From Bradyrhizobium sp. U87765 SZCCT0048 (GTDB taxonomy: Bacteria > Pseudomonadota > Alphaproteobacteria > Rhizobiales > Xanthobacteraceae), in NCBI RefSeq assembly GCF_018131225.1, contig NZ_JAFCMM010000004.1, positions 310,001-374,000 of the forward strand: DNA of 64,000 nt, in the 5' to 3' direction. This document shows positions 53,179-61,335 of the stretch, in pieces. Within the stretch, counting starts at the first letter, position 1; every line of letters begins with the position of its first letter. A model generated the notes under the pieces. The model searched no databases. It had not been told where the DNA came from and saw nothing but the letters and a program-made list of their open reading frames with translations. A program made the translations under genes and the position numbers.

Positions 53179-53484
53179 TCAATCCCAAAGTCCGTCAGCG
53201 ATCTCGCGCGCGATCATGGCTTGCGCCTTCATCATCACGTCATCGCCGCAAGTGTCGATGTGATCGTAGAACCGGGCATCATTGCCCTGCGCGGTCCAAT
53301 CCGCGTAGCGGCAATATTGGCGCATATCGAGACGAAAGGCGCGCATGTCGTCGGCCCAATGGGGCTTTGGCTCCACTACGACGGTAATGCCATCGCGGGT
53401 TTCCTCCCACGGCAGCGAGCGTTCCGAAGGAGGGGTGGCGCTGTCCTCGCGAAAGATCTGGTCAATGTCGATATTTGCGGGCAT
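53179..53484 (-). CDS. Unknown small acidic protein
   Basis: A 101-residue protein: MPANIDIDQIFREDSATPPSERSLPWEETRDGITVVVEPKPHWADDMRAFRLDMRQYCRYADWT, then TCGDDVMMKAQAMIAREIADGLWD. Soluble, acidic, rich in Trp and Asp; no known motif. ATG 53484 has TTGGAGA upstream and follows a terminator. The longer frame to 53697 is unsupported. Function unknown. Confidence 0.68.
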   Translation of the reverse strand: MPANIDIDQIFREDSATPPSERSLPWEETRDGITVVVEPKPHWADDMRAFRLDMRQYCRYADWTAQGNDARFYDHIDTCGDDVMMKAQAMIAREIADGLWD

Positions 53485-53498
53485 CGGATATCTCCAAA

Positions 53499-53525
53499 GA
53501 AAAAGCCCGGTCACGAGGACCGGGC
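53499..53525 (-). terminator. Rho-independent terminator after parB
   Basis: GCCCGGTC (53505-53512) pairs with GACCGGGC (53518-53525) around ACGAG; on the minus strand the stem is followed by TTTTTC. It lies 57 bases past the parB-like gene stop and just before the next gene. Confidence 0.85.
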
Positions 53526-53581
53526 GAAGTGTGGAAACGGAACGGAGGAGACGGAGCAGCGGAAGCCGCCCCGCCTGAGGA

Positions 53582-55693
53582 TCATTCGGCAGCGACCATC
53601 GACTGCGCGTCCTCCTCCTCGGTGGCTTCTTCATCCTCGCCATCGTCGACAAGGAACTCGGGCAGATCGTCCGCGTCCGTATCGACCTTGGCATCACGGT
53701 CCACCATGCGCAGCGGCTCCGGCAGCCAGCCGGTTTCGGCCAGCAGGCGCTCGGCTTCTTTCGCCATGTCGCCTTTCTTCAGATGATCGATGAGCTGCGC
53801 CGCCCAGTCGCCGGCGCCCTCGCGCACCGCCTCGATGATCCGCGGTTTGGTCACGCGGCCGAGATAGTTCCCGACCGTGGGCCGCCAGCCCACCGCCACC
53901 ATGTCGAGTCCGGTCGCCCGAGCGAGCCGGTCTGCCTGCGACAGGCGCACGTCGAGACCATGCTGGCTGACGCCCATGCCGCTATAGGGGTTGGGTTTCT
54001 CGTGCAGGGCGTTGACGCCGAAGCTAACGCAATGGGCGAGCAACTCCATCCGGGTGTCGTCGTCCTGATCGGCCAGCCAGTCCCAGAGCGCGGCATCGTT
54101 GGCCGGGATGTGATCGCCCCAGCGTTCATGCCGATCCTGGATGGACTTTGCCGAGGCGCTTTCGCCCAGATCCTCTGCCTGCGCCGGGAAGTGAACCTCC
54201 CGGACCTGGGCCTCGAGGCAGCCCCTGGCGGAATGAGGCAGGAAGCAATCCGTGACCAACCGGTGCAGCAACGCCGTCATCGCCACATGCGGGTTGGTCG
54301 CCACGGCATCCCGAAGCGCCAAGGTGCGATGCGCAGTCAACTCGCTGACGAGGCGATCGGGCAGCGGCCGGATGGTCTCGACCTCTTCGTCCTCCTCGGT
54401 TTCCGGCGCTGCACCGCCCACGGTGATGACGGCGCGCTGGACACTGCCGGGCTCGCCGCCTTCAACAGATGCACCTTGGGCGCCATCGCCCTCCTGGCCT
54501 TCCACCACCTCGTCTTCGGAGCGGACATAACCGCGCTCGACGGCGAGCTGACCGTCGTGACGGATGCTGACGAAAACACCGGCACGGGCCATCTGGTCGG
54601 CGGCATAGATCATCGGCCGGGATTCGAGGGCATCCAGCGCTTCCTCGATCTCGCCGAGCCGCGCATCCACCTCGTCGGGCAATTCGTCGGCCTCGGCATA
54701 TTCCGCCTCCAGCGCGTCGAACTCGTCGCGGAGCTTCTCGCGTTCGGCACGCTCCTCGTCAGTCAAGTCGATGGTGGCGCCGGCCAGACGGCGCATCCCG
54801 CTGGTGTGGCCATAGGGGAAGTCCACCGCGATCTCGATCCATTTCCAGCCTTCCTCAGCGATGGTTTCCGCGTCGGCCTTCAGCTTTTCCCCGACAAGCC
54901 TGTCGAGCAGCACCGGGTCCTGGAGCCAGCCGCCATCGTCCTGCTGGAAGAGATCGCGCAGCACGCAGCCGCCGGCGTCCTCGTATGCGCCAACCCCGAC
55001 GAAGAGCGCCCGCTTGTCGGAAGCGCGCACGGTGGTTTCGGTGAGAAGGCGGCGGATATAATAAGGTTCCTTCTGCCAGCCGTCCCGGATCGCTTCCCAA
55101 ACCTTTTCCTGGCGGGCGTGATCCTCGGAAACGCTGAAGGCCATGAGCTGTTCGAGCGTCATGCCGTCCTCGGCATAGACATCGAGCAGCGAAGGCGAGA
55201 CCGAAACGAGGCGAAGGCGCTGCTTTACCACCTTGGCGTCGACGAAGAACGCGGCGGCGATTTCCTCCTCGCTCATGCCCTTCTCACGCAGGGTCTGGAA
55301 GGCGCGGAACTGATCCAGCGGATGCAGCGGCGCGCGCTCGATGTTCTCGGCCAGCGACACCTCGTCGATCAGGATGTCGTCACTGGCCTCCGAGACGATG
55401 CAAGGCACCGGCGCGGTCTTGTTGAGGCGCTTCTGCTTGACCAGATGCTCCAGTGCCCGGTAGCGCCGTCCGCCGGCGGGCACCTCGAAGAGGCCGGTCT
55501 CCTTGCCCTCCGCATCCAGCTCTGGCCGGACATGCAGGGACTGGATCAGGCCCCGGCGGGCGATGGACGCGGCCAGTTCCTCGACCGAGACGCCAGCCTT
55601 CACGCGCCGGACATTGGACTGGCTGAGCACCAGCTTGTTGAAGGGGATGTCGCGCGAGGACGACAGGGTGATTTTCTGAACGGCAGTGGCCAT
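53582..55693 (-). CDS. Long ParB/RepB/Spo0J family protein
   Basis: A 703-residue ParB-like protein, about twice the usual ParB size. The ParB N-terminal nuclease/CTPase-like domain has LSQSNVRR (24-31), AGGRRYRALEHL near 72-83 and LAENIERAPLHPLDQFRAF near 114-132. An HTH region follows (MSEEEIAAAFFVDAKVVKQRLRL). The remainder contains a coiled acidic stretch (around 310-350) and an acidic C terminus. There is no partner parA next to it. Such proteins occur in plasmids and ICEs next to ardC and may act as anti-silencing or nuclease factors rather than in partition. A structured leader precedes it. Confidence 0.88.
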   Translation of the reverse strand: MATAVQKITLSSSRDIPFNKLVLSQSNVRRVKAGVSVEELAASIARRGLIQSLHVRPELDAEGKETGLFEVPAGGRRYRALEHLVKQKRLNKTAPVPCIVSEASDDILIDEVSLAENIERAPLHPLDQFRAFQTLREKGMSEEEIAAAFFVDAKVVKQRLRLVSVSPSLLDVYAEDGMTLEQLMAFSVSEDHARQEKVWEAIRDGWQKEPYYIRRLLTETTVRASDKRALFVGVGAYEDAGGCVLRDLFQQDDGGWLQDPVLLDRLVGEKLKADAETIAEEGWKWIEIAVDFPYGHTSGMRRLAGATIDLTDEERAEREKLRDEFDALEAEYAEADELPDEVDARLGEIEEALDALESRPMIYAADQMARAGVFVSIRHDGQLAVERGYVRSEDEVVEGQEGDGAQGASVEGGEPGSVQRAVITVGGAAPETEEDEEVETIRPLPDRLVSELTAHRTLALRDAVATNPHVAMTALLHRLVTDCFLPHSARGCLEAQVREVHFPAQAEDLGESASAKSIQDRHERWGDHIPANDAALWDWLADQDDDTRMELLAHCVSFGVNALHEKPNPYSGMGVSQHGLDVRLSQADRLARATGLDMVAVGWRPTVGNYLGRVTKPRIIEAVREGAGDWAAQLIDHLKKGDMAKEAERLLAETGWLPEPLRMVDRDAKVDTDADDLPEFLVDDGEDEEATEEEDAQSMVAAE

Positions 55694-55780
55694 GTCAGTG
55701 ACTCCATGACGGACGCCGGGGAGCCTCTCTCTCCGGCAACCAGCCCGTCACGAAGCGAAGCGCCGCCCTCTTCCTCTGAA
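55694..55780 (-). ncRNA. Repeated structured leader, copy 2
   Basis: On the minus strand: AGAGGAAGAGGGCGG, a small GCG/CGC hairpin, then TGACGG (55745-55750) pairing with CCGTCA (55707-55712), and the inner stem GCCGG/CCGGC (55733-55737 with 55715-55719) closing AGAGAGAGGCTCC. A GGAG follows the outer stem at 14 bases from the parB ATG. Sequence between the stems differs from copies 1 and 3 while pairing is kept. Confidence 0.65.
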
Positions 55781-55819
55781 GAGAGCGACGCCGAACCCGC
55801 AGAGCCTGGAACCCGGAAT

Positions 55820-56215
55820 TCAGGGAAACCGGCTTTCCGTATCGGAGGATTTCCGGCTCAAGGATTGAGCCGCGCGGTAAAGCACGCGCTCGGCATCACG
55901 GATGCTGCCGGTCTCACGCGCCGCCTCGGCCCAGACCGAGATCGGGAAATCTCCGATGAAAAGCAGATCCCGTTCGATGCCCATGCCAAACGGCAACTGG
56001 AGGGATCGCAGTTCCTCGAAGCGCCATGAGCCCAGTTCGGGACAGCCGATATCGGCCAGTCCGAACATGGTGTCGCCATCCTCGTCCAATTCGGTCGCAA
56101 GCCAGACACCCGCGCCGAAGGGGTTGAAGAATTTGACGACCGGGATGTGATCGGCGTCCGGTTGGCGGCCATTGGCGAGAAGCTGCGCGCGCTGTTCATC
56201 TGTCAGGAGGATCAT
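55820..56215 (-). CDS. DUF2958 protein
   Basis: A 131-residue protein: MILLTDEQRAQLLANGRQPD, then PVVKFFNPFGAGVWLATELDEDGDTMFGLADIGCPELG, the DUF2958 pattern. This family is common next to ardC and parB genes on conjugative elements; function unknown. ATG 56215 overlaps the ardC stop by 4 bases. The longer frame to 56419 shadows ardC. Confidence 0.88.
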   Translation of the reverse strand: MILLTDEQRAQLLANGRQPDADHIPVVKFFNPFGAGVWLATELDEDGDTMFGLADIGCPELGSWRFEELRSLQLPFGMGIERDLLFIGDFPISVWAEAARETGSIRDAERVLYRAAQSLSRKSSDTESRFP

Positions 56216-57174
56216 GCCGCGGCCCTCCGCTCGGTGGCCGCCATATCGGCTTCTGCGGCGTCGCCCTCCGGCAGATGCGAGAGAATCCAGTCGGCCGCCT
56301 TGCTCGCCTGCGAGGCGGCGCGCACGATGGCGCGGGAATCCTCGCGCATCACCTCCAGCCACGAACCAACATAGTCGGCATGGCGCACCGTCGGCACGAT
56401 CCCGAGCGAGGCGCAGCAAAAAGCGCTCGAAATCTCGGCTATCATCTCCTCGAAGGCGTATTTCTTCGTACCGAAGCTACCCGAGAAATCCCGCCCGAGC
56501 CGGGTCTCATGCCCTGTGGCGTGACCTATCTCGTGGAGGGCGGTCCGGTGCCAATTGATCGGCTCGAAATAGGCTTGCGGCGGCGGCACCTGCACATAGT
56601 CCTGAGCGGGGGCATAATAGGCGCGGTTCCCGCCGATCCGGAAATCGATGCCGGTCGCCGCGATCAGCGCCTCGACCTGCGGCTCGATCATGCCGGGCGG
56701 TGGAGGTGGGGCCTCGACGGCGATGTTGTCGGGCAGGCCTTCGCATTGCGCGGCGTTGAATACGGTGAACCGCTTGAGGAACGGAATGCTGCCGGCTTCC
56801 TCCCCGGTCTCACGGGCGCGGCGCTTTTCGTCCTCCGGCGTGAAACGATCGGCATAGACGACGGTGGTGCCGTGCTCGCCCTTCCTGACATTGCCGCCAA
56901 GCGACAGCGCCTGGCGGAAAGTGAGCCAATGCTGGGTGGGATAGCCATGCTGGATCACGGCCCCCCAGAGGATCAGGACATTGATGCCGGAATATTGCCG
57001 GGCGGTCGCCGCGTTCCTCGGCATGGCGAGCGGCGCTTTCGCCGCCGCCGTGCCCCAAGGTTGGACCCAGGGAAAGCGCCCTTCCTCCAGGTCGGCGATG
57101 ATCTTGTCGGTGATGTCGTCGTAAAGATTCGTGCGCGTGCCGCCCTTGCGAGCCGCGCGTTGCTCTCTGGCCAT
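56212..57174 (-). CDS. ardC: ArdC-like antirestriction protein
   Basis: A 320-residue protein of the ArdC family. The N-terminal domain (residues 15-130: ITDKIIADLEEGRFPWVQPWG, YSGINVLILW) binds single-stranded DNA. The C-terminal part carries a zinc metallopeptidase motif HEIGH (214-218) and the later glutamate region FEEMIAEISSAF. ArdC proteins protect incoming plasmid DNA from restriction; the role here is inferred. It overlaps DUF2958 and has the structured leader upstream. Confidence 0.92.
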   Translation of the reverse strand: MAREQRAARKGGTRTNLYDDITDKIIADLEEGRFPWVQPWGTAAAKAPLAMPRNAATARQYSGINVLILWGAVIQHGYPTQHWLTFRQALSLGGNVRKGEHGTTVVYADRFTPEDEKRRARETGEEAGSIPFLKRFTVFNAAQCEGLPDNIAVEAPPPPPGMIEPQVEALIAATGIDFRIGGNRAYYAPAQDYVQVPPPQAYFEPINWHRTALHEIGHATGHETRLGRDFSGSFGTKKYAFEEMIAEISSAFCCASLGIVPTVRHADYVGSWLEVMREDSRAIVRAASQASKAADWILSHLPEGDAAEADMAATERRAAA

Positions 57175-57262
57175 CGGGATGATCTCCGCGACGGGCGCCG
57201 GAAGCCTCTCCTCCGGCCCTCAACCCGTCACGGAAAACCCGTCCGCACTCTCACTCTGAAGG
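57175..57262 (-). ncRNA. Repeated structured leader, copy 1
   Basis: On the minus strand: AGAGTGAGAGTGCGG, a hairpin ACGG-TTTT-CCGT (57230-57242), then GACGGG (57224-57229) pairing with CCCGTC (57190-57195), and inner stem GCCGG/CCGGC (57213-57217 with 57197-57201) closing AGGAGAGGCTT. GGAG follows 14 bases before the ardC ATG. The same architecture recurs upstream of three other genes of this island. Confidence 0.65.
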
Positions 57263-57379
57263 GGGCGTTGCGGGGTCTCCCCGCAGAAGGGGGTGCGCCG
57301 GCGACCGAGGCGCCGGCCAGGGGGAAGACTTTCCCCCGCAATCCGTAAATCAGGGCTTCGGCAGGCATGGACGTCCGGT

Positions 57380-57955
57380 TCAGAGATCGTCGATATGCTT
57401 CTCGATCTGCGCTGCCAGCCTGGTGAGTTTCTGACCTCGCAGGATGTCGAGGAAGTCGGACGCGGACACACGCGACCGCCTGAGATTGCGCCGAGCATTC
57501 GCCAGCGACCCGGTGGTCTGCTCCGGAAGCTGTTCATGGAGATCGGCCAGGAAGGCGTCTGGTGTCTGACGCACCAGATTGTGTTTTCTCAACGCGCCAA
57601 CCGGGAAATCGCGCAGGTTCCAAGTGATGATCGTCGATGCGCCTGCCGCGATGGCGGCTGCGGCGACATGACGGTCATCGGGGTCGGGGAGACTGATGGC
57701 AGGGATATGCTGTTCGTATCCGGCAATACGCGCCTCGGGCAATGCAAGGTCCATGAGACGCTTCGTGCCCATCAGGCGATCGGGCGGAAGGCCCGGCGTA
57801 TTGGCGATGAGGTTCTGCATCCATTCGTCATGGATCGCATCGGTCCAGCGCGCGTGGAACAGGCGGTCGACTGCCGCCTGCACGATGACGTTCCTCAGAT
57901 GAAACGGATACAGGACACAGGCATCGCAGACCGCGACAACGGGATTAAATGCCAT
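57380..57955 (-). CDS. PIN-domain toxin
   Basis: A 191-residue PIN-domain protein, a probable RNase toxin. Acidic residues sit at the expected places: AVCDACVLYPF (D11), IHDEWMQN, ISLPDPDDRHVAAAAI and ITWNLRDFP. The C-terminal 60 residues extend the usual VapC length. ATG 57955 starts the match and overlaps the antitoxin gene by 11 bases, the usual TA arrangement. The 24-base extension to 57979 is unlikely. Confidence 0.87.
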   Translation of the reverse strand: MAFNPVVAVCDACVLYPFHLRNVIVQAAVDRLFHARWTDAIHDEWMQNLIANTPGLPPDRLMGTKRLMDLALPEARIAGYEQHIPAISLPDPDDRHVAAAAIAAGASTIITWNLRDFPVGALRKHNLVRQTPDAFLADLHEQLPEQTTGSLANARRNLRRSRVSASDFLDILRGQKLTRLAAQIEKHIDDL

Positions 57956-58391
57956 AGCGGAGGTTGAGATCCTCGGCATCGGCCGCCAGGCCTTCCATCG
58001 CCTTGCGCTGGCCGTCGATCTGCGCCTTCAGCGCCAGAACGTCCTTGAGCGATGCGCGGCGATGCTTTCCCACATAGCGGAACGGCAGATCGCCGATGTC
58101 CATGCGATGGACGACGAGCGGCCGCGAGATGCCGAGGATTTCGGAGGCATCGGCGGGGCTTAGTTCCTGATCCTCGGCCAGCACGGCGACGCGCTCGCCG
58201 CTGCGCAGATGGTCCAGCAGGGCCTCGACCACATCGGCCGCGGCAGGCGGCAGTACGACGGTCTGCTCCTCTCCGTCCCGGCGGCGGACACGCAACTCGA
58301 AGCGGTCGCCCGCCCCGAGACTGGGAAGGGCGAGCACCTTCTTGCGGTCCCGGTCCGAAAGACCGGCGAATTTGACAACCTGGCTGGCCAT
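57945..58391 (-). CDS. HTH antitoxin partner of PIN toxin
   Basis: A 148-residue protein. The N-terminal half (GAGDRFELRVRRRDGEEQTVVLPPAAADVVEALLDHL) is of unknown fold. The C-terminal half has an excisionase-like helix-turn-helix (ELSPADASEILGISRPLVVHRMDIGDLPFRYVGKHRRA). It lies directly upstream of and overlaps the PIN gene, so it is probably the antitoxin and autoregulator. It is larger than typical VapB antitoxins. ATG 58391 has GAAGGAG-like sequence upstream. Confidence 0.82.
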   Translation of the reverse strand: MASQVVKFAGLSDRDRKKVLALPSLGAGDRFELRVRRRDGEEQTVVLPPAAADVVEALLDHLRSGERVAVLAEDQELSPADASEILGISRPLVVHRMDIGDLPFRYVGKHRRASLKDVLALKAQIDGQRKAMEGLAADAEDLNLRYGI

Positions 58392-58458
58392 GGCGGTTTC
58401 TCCTTCCTGACCAATATAGGCGCCCTGAACGCTAACTGCAATAACTGAAAATCTGGTA

Positions 58459-59811
58459 TCAGGCTGCAAGGCGCTCATCCTCCTCGGTTTCTGGCTCACC
58501 GATCGCCTGAAGCAGGAAGCGCGACAGTGCAGCCTTGCGGGAATCGCGATCCAGCGCATAGGCGGTCTGCTTGAATTCGATCCCGTCGAGCAATCCCTGA
58601 ATGTAGCCGGAGATCGTGTCGGCGGCCATGATCAGGGCCGTGTCGAGCGAATGGATATACTTGCTCGTGACCGACCCCTTGGCGTGCCCGACCAGCGCGG
58701 CGATCGTGACCTCGGTGAAACCGAGATCGTTGGCGATGCTGGCGAAGCTGTGCCGCAAGACATGCGGCGTCACGTCGGCCAGCGGGCTGTCCCTGAACAT
58801 CTGTCTCCAGTGGTTGGGAAAGCCGCCGAAGGCGTTGTCCTCGCCTTGGCCGGGGAACACATAGGTGCCCGTCGCCGTCTTGCGACGTTCTTCCAGATAT
58901 TCGATCACCGGCAGGCCAACGGGCCGAATGGAGGCGCCTTCCTTGCTTTCCTTGAGGCGTATGCAACTCGCGTCGATATCCGCCTCGGCCCATTTGAGGC
59001 CGATCATCTCGCTGCGGCGACAGCCGGTGAGCGCGATCTGCCGGATGATCTCGACCGTCATCTCATATTTCGGATTCTCGGCTGCCGCCCGCAACATCTC
59101 GCCGAGGATGCGGTATTCGGCTTCGGTGAGACGACGATCGCGCACATTGTCCTTGGGCTTGCGGATACCATGCGCGGGATTGGAGGTGATGATTCCGGCC
59201 TCCATGGCGTATGTGAGAATGCCACCGAGGAGCCCGACGGTCCGCGTAGCCGTGCCGGCGCCGCCGCGCACGATGGCTTTGCCGCGCAGCTTCTTGGTTT
59301 TGACCGATACCGCCGTCTTGCCGGCCATGACGTCCTTCAACACCTTGGCGACATCGGCCTTGACCAGATCTTTGACCTTGCGGTTGCCGATCAGCGGAAT
59401 GATGTGCCGGCGAATTCGGCCCACATCGCTGACGATGGTGCCTGCCTTTTTTGGGCGTCCGCCTTTGCCGAGGATGAGACCAGCGTCGAGATCCTTGAGA
59501 TACATCGCGCACAACTCCTTGACGGTGAGCGCCTGATGATCGAGCTGGCGTTCTTCGGAAGGGTTGTCACCTTGGGCCACCCGGCCGAGCTGTATCTTCG
59601 CTTCCTGCCGGGCGGTTTCTGCCGTCCAGATGCCATGGAGGCCGATAGTGTAACGACGGGTTCGACCTGCGGCGCGATATTGGATAAGGTAGCTGCGTTT
59701 TCCGGACGCGAAGACACGAAGGCCGAAGCCGGGCAGCTCGTCGTCCCAGATGAAATAGTCCTTTTCACGGACGGCAGCGGCGTCCACCACACGTTTTGTC
59801 AGCTTTGACAT
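58459..59811 (-). CDS. Tyrosine integrase 1, reading away from the tRNA-Arg remnant
   Basis: A 450-residue phage-type integrase with an N-terminal DUF4102 arm-binding domain (KDYFIWDDELPGFGLRVFASG). The catalytic residues are R265 (TGCRRSEMIG), H350 and R353 (HVLRHSFAS), H376 (LVGHAKGS) and Y385 (SKYIH). All are present, so it is probably active. It ends the minus-strand island; its start lies 184 bases from the tRNA-Arg remnant. Such integrases target tRNA 3' ends. Confidence 0.92.
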   Translation of the reverse strand: MSKLTKRVVDAAAVREKDYFIWDDELPGFGLRVFASGKRSYLIQYRAAGRTRRYTIGLHGIWTAETARQEAKIQLGRVAQGDNPSEERQLDHQALTVKELCAMYLKDLDAGLILGKGGRPKKAGTIVSDVGRIRRHIIPLIGNRKVKDLVKADVAKVLKDVMAGKTAVSVKTKKLRGKAIVRGGAGTATRTVGLLGGILTYAMEAGIITSNPAHGIRKPKDNVRDRRLTEAEYRILGEMLRAAAENPKYEMTVEIIRQIALTGCRRSEMIGLKWAEADIDASCIRLKESKEGASIRPVGLPVIEYLEERRKTATGTYVFPGQGEDNAFGGFPNHWRQMFRDSPLADVTPHVLRHSFASIANDLGFTEVTIAALVGHAKGSVTSKYIHSLDTALIMAADTISGYIQGLLDGIEFKQTAYALDRDSRKAALSRFLLQAIGEPETEEDERLAA

Positions 59812-59995
59812 TAGCCATTCCTCCCGCTGAGGAAGGGTTGCTTCCGCGGAAGCACCACGGAAGCACCCGGATGGAATTCGGAGCGAAGTTCTGGATATGG
59901 ATTTCGGCGGGAAAAGCAGAATTGTCCATATGTTTCAAATCGTTGTCGTATCATAGCGTGCCCTGGCGTGTATTTAGGATAGCCAGGACAAAATG

Positions 59996-60040
59996 CTCCG
60001 AAGGCAAAGGTCACACGTTCGAATCGTGTCGGGTGCGCCA
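59996..60040 (+). other. 3' remnant of tRNA-Arg(CCG), probable attachment site
   Basis: CTCCGAA is the anticodon loop with anticodon CCG; then come the 3' anticodon arm strand, the T arm ACACG-TTCGAAT-CGTGT and CGGGTGC-G-CCA, the acceptor end. The matching 5' half is missing: the bases upstream do not pair with GGCAA. This is the typical duplicated 3' tRNA end left by integration. It lies between two divergent tyrosine integrase genes. The intact tRNA-Arg is expected elsewhere. Confidence 0.85.
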
Positions 60041-60152
60041 AAGAACCGCAACAAGATCAGTTGCTTGTTGAAGCGTTCACAGGGTACTTGCCACCAAATC
60101 CGAATTGTCGGCACACTTTTGGCACAGCGCGGCTGGGCATGAGTGGAGTACG

Positions 60153-61334
60153 ATGGCGACAATTCGGGAGAAAGGTCCGCACCAGTGGCACGCACAGGTG
60201 AGGCGTAAGGGCTGGCCGATAGCAACCGCAACGCTGCGCACTAAGAAAGACGCTGAGGCGTGGTCGCGGGATGTTGAGAGCCAAATGGATCGCGGCGTGT
60301 ACGTCGATCGGTCAGCAGGCGAGCGTACGACCTTCAAGCAGGCGATCGAGCGCTATCTCAGGGAGGTAACCGACAATCGGCCTGGTGAAGCCTCCCGTCT
60401 TGCCGAGCGTGCGCGGCTAGAACGCTTCATGCGGGATGAGCTGAGCTTATGCGCTTATGCAGTTGCAAATTTGCAACCCGAACATTTCGAGGACTATCGC
60501 GACCGGAGATTGACCCAAACTGCGAGCCGCGGCGCGCCAGGCGGACGCGGGCAATACAAGGCAGAAGCGCGCCACGTGAAGCTCCGGAAAGACGGCAAGC
60601 CCCGGGCTAACGCAGCGAAGCCGAAACCTGCACCAAAGCCCGCAACGCTGATCGCGCCCGGGACAGTCAAGAGGGAGATGACCCTCCTCAAACGAGTCAT
60701 CGATCATGGGAAGCGGCGCTACGGATTGATGATCAATCCGGTTAACACCGAGGACGTTAAGCGCCCCGTCGTCAACGATGAAAGAGACGTGCGTCTCAGC
60801 CATGAAGAAATTGAAAAGCTGCTGGCCGCGTGCCGGCAGGCCCGAACCCCATGGATTGCGCCGCTCGTCGAAATGGCTTTTGAGACCGGAGCCCGGCGAG
60901 GGAGTTTATTGCGGCTCCGTTGGGTAGACGTGGACCTCCCAGGCCGTGGCGCGCTCCTTCGGGGCGTCAAGAATTCGCGCAATCCAGGTGAGCAAATTGA
61001 CGTACAAATCGGCCTGTCGCCTCGTGCAATTGAAATTCTGACCGCGTTACCGCGGTCAATCAACGGCACCGTATTTCCAATATCAAAGAACGCGCTAAAG
61101 GGGGCGTTTGACCGCGCTCGCCGCCGGGCGGGGCTTTCGCATTTCAGATTCCACGACACGCGACATGAACGCGCGTCGTCGTTGATAGAGGCGGGATGGT
61201 CGGATTCGGCCGTGATGTCGCAAACTGGTCACCGCGACCCCAAATCGCTCAAACGCTATGTTAATCTGCGCAAATCGCATCTTGCGGACGCTCTCGCCGC
61301 ATTGCCGAAGCGAGCCCGGGAAGCGAAAAGCTAA
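60153..61334 (+). CDS. Tyrosine integrase 2, reading away from the tRNA-Arg remnant
   Basis: A 393-residue tyrosine recombinase. Catalytic residues are R248 (TGARRGSLLRL), H334 and R337 (HDTRHERAS), H360 (QTGHRDPKS) and Y369 (KRYVN). It is unlike integrase 1 and lacks the DUF4102 domain. ATG 60153 is chosen because the Arm-type N terminus (MATIREKGPHQWHAQVRRKG) starts there and GTGGAG precedes it. It begins 113 bases after the tRNA remnant, so it probably heads a second island. Confidence 0.92.
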   Translation: MATIREKGPHQWHAQVRRKGWPIATATLRTKKDAEAWSRDVESQMDRGVYVDRSAGERTTFKQAIERYLREVTDNRPGEASRLAERARLERFMRDELSLCAYAVANLQPEHFEDYRDRRLTQTASRGAPGGRGQYKAEARHVKLRKDGKPRANAAKPKPAPKPATLIAPGTVKREMTLLKRVIDHGKRRYGLMINPVNTEDVKRPVVNDERDVRLSHEEIEKLLAACRQARTPWIAPLVEMAFETGARRGSLLRLRWVDVDLPGRGALLRGVKNSRNPGEQIDVQIGLSPRAIEILTALPRSINGTVFPISKNALKGAFDRARRRAGLSHFRFHDTRHERASSLIEAGWSDSAVMSQTGHRDPKSLKRYVNLRKSHLADALAALPKRAREAKS

Positions 61335-61335
61335 A

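Larger units (their letters stand above)
41546..60040. mobile_element. Integrative island ending at tRNA-Arg remnant
   Basis: All genes from 41546 to 59811 are on the minus strand and encode DNA-processing or unknown accessory proteins, with a tyrosine integrase at the right end and a tRNA-Arg(CCG) 3' remnant at 59996-60040. The left att copy is not seen in this window, so the island may include the ICE backbone and extend past base 1. It is listed here by its recognised right part. Confidence 0.65.

Noticed and set aside
53783..56029. A 748-codon open frame on the plus strand
   Set aside because: It is antisense to the ParB-like and DUF2958 genes, has no ribosome binding site and no recognisable domain; long antisense frames are expected at this GC content.
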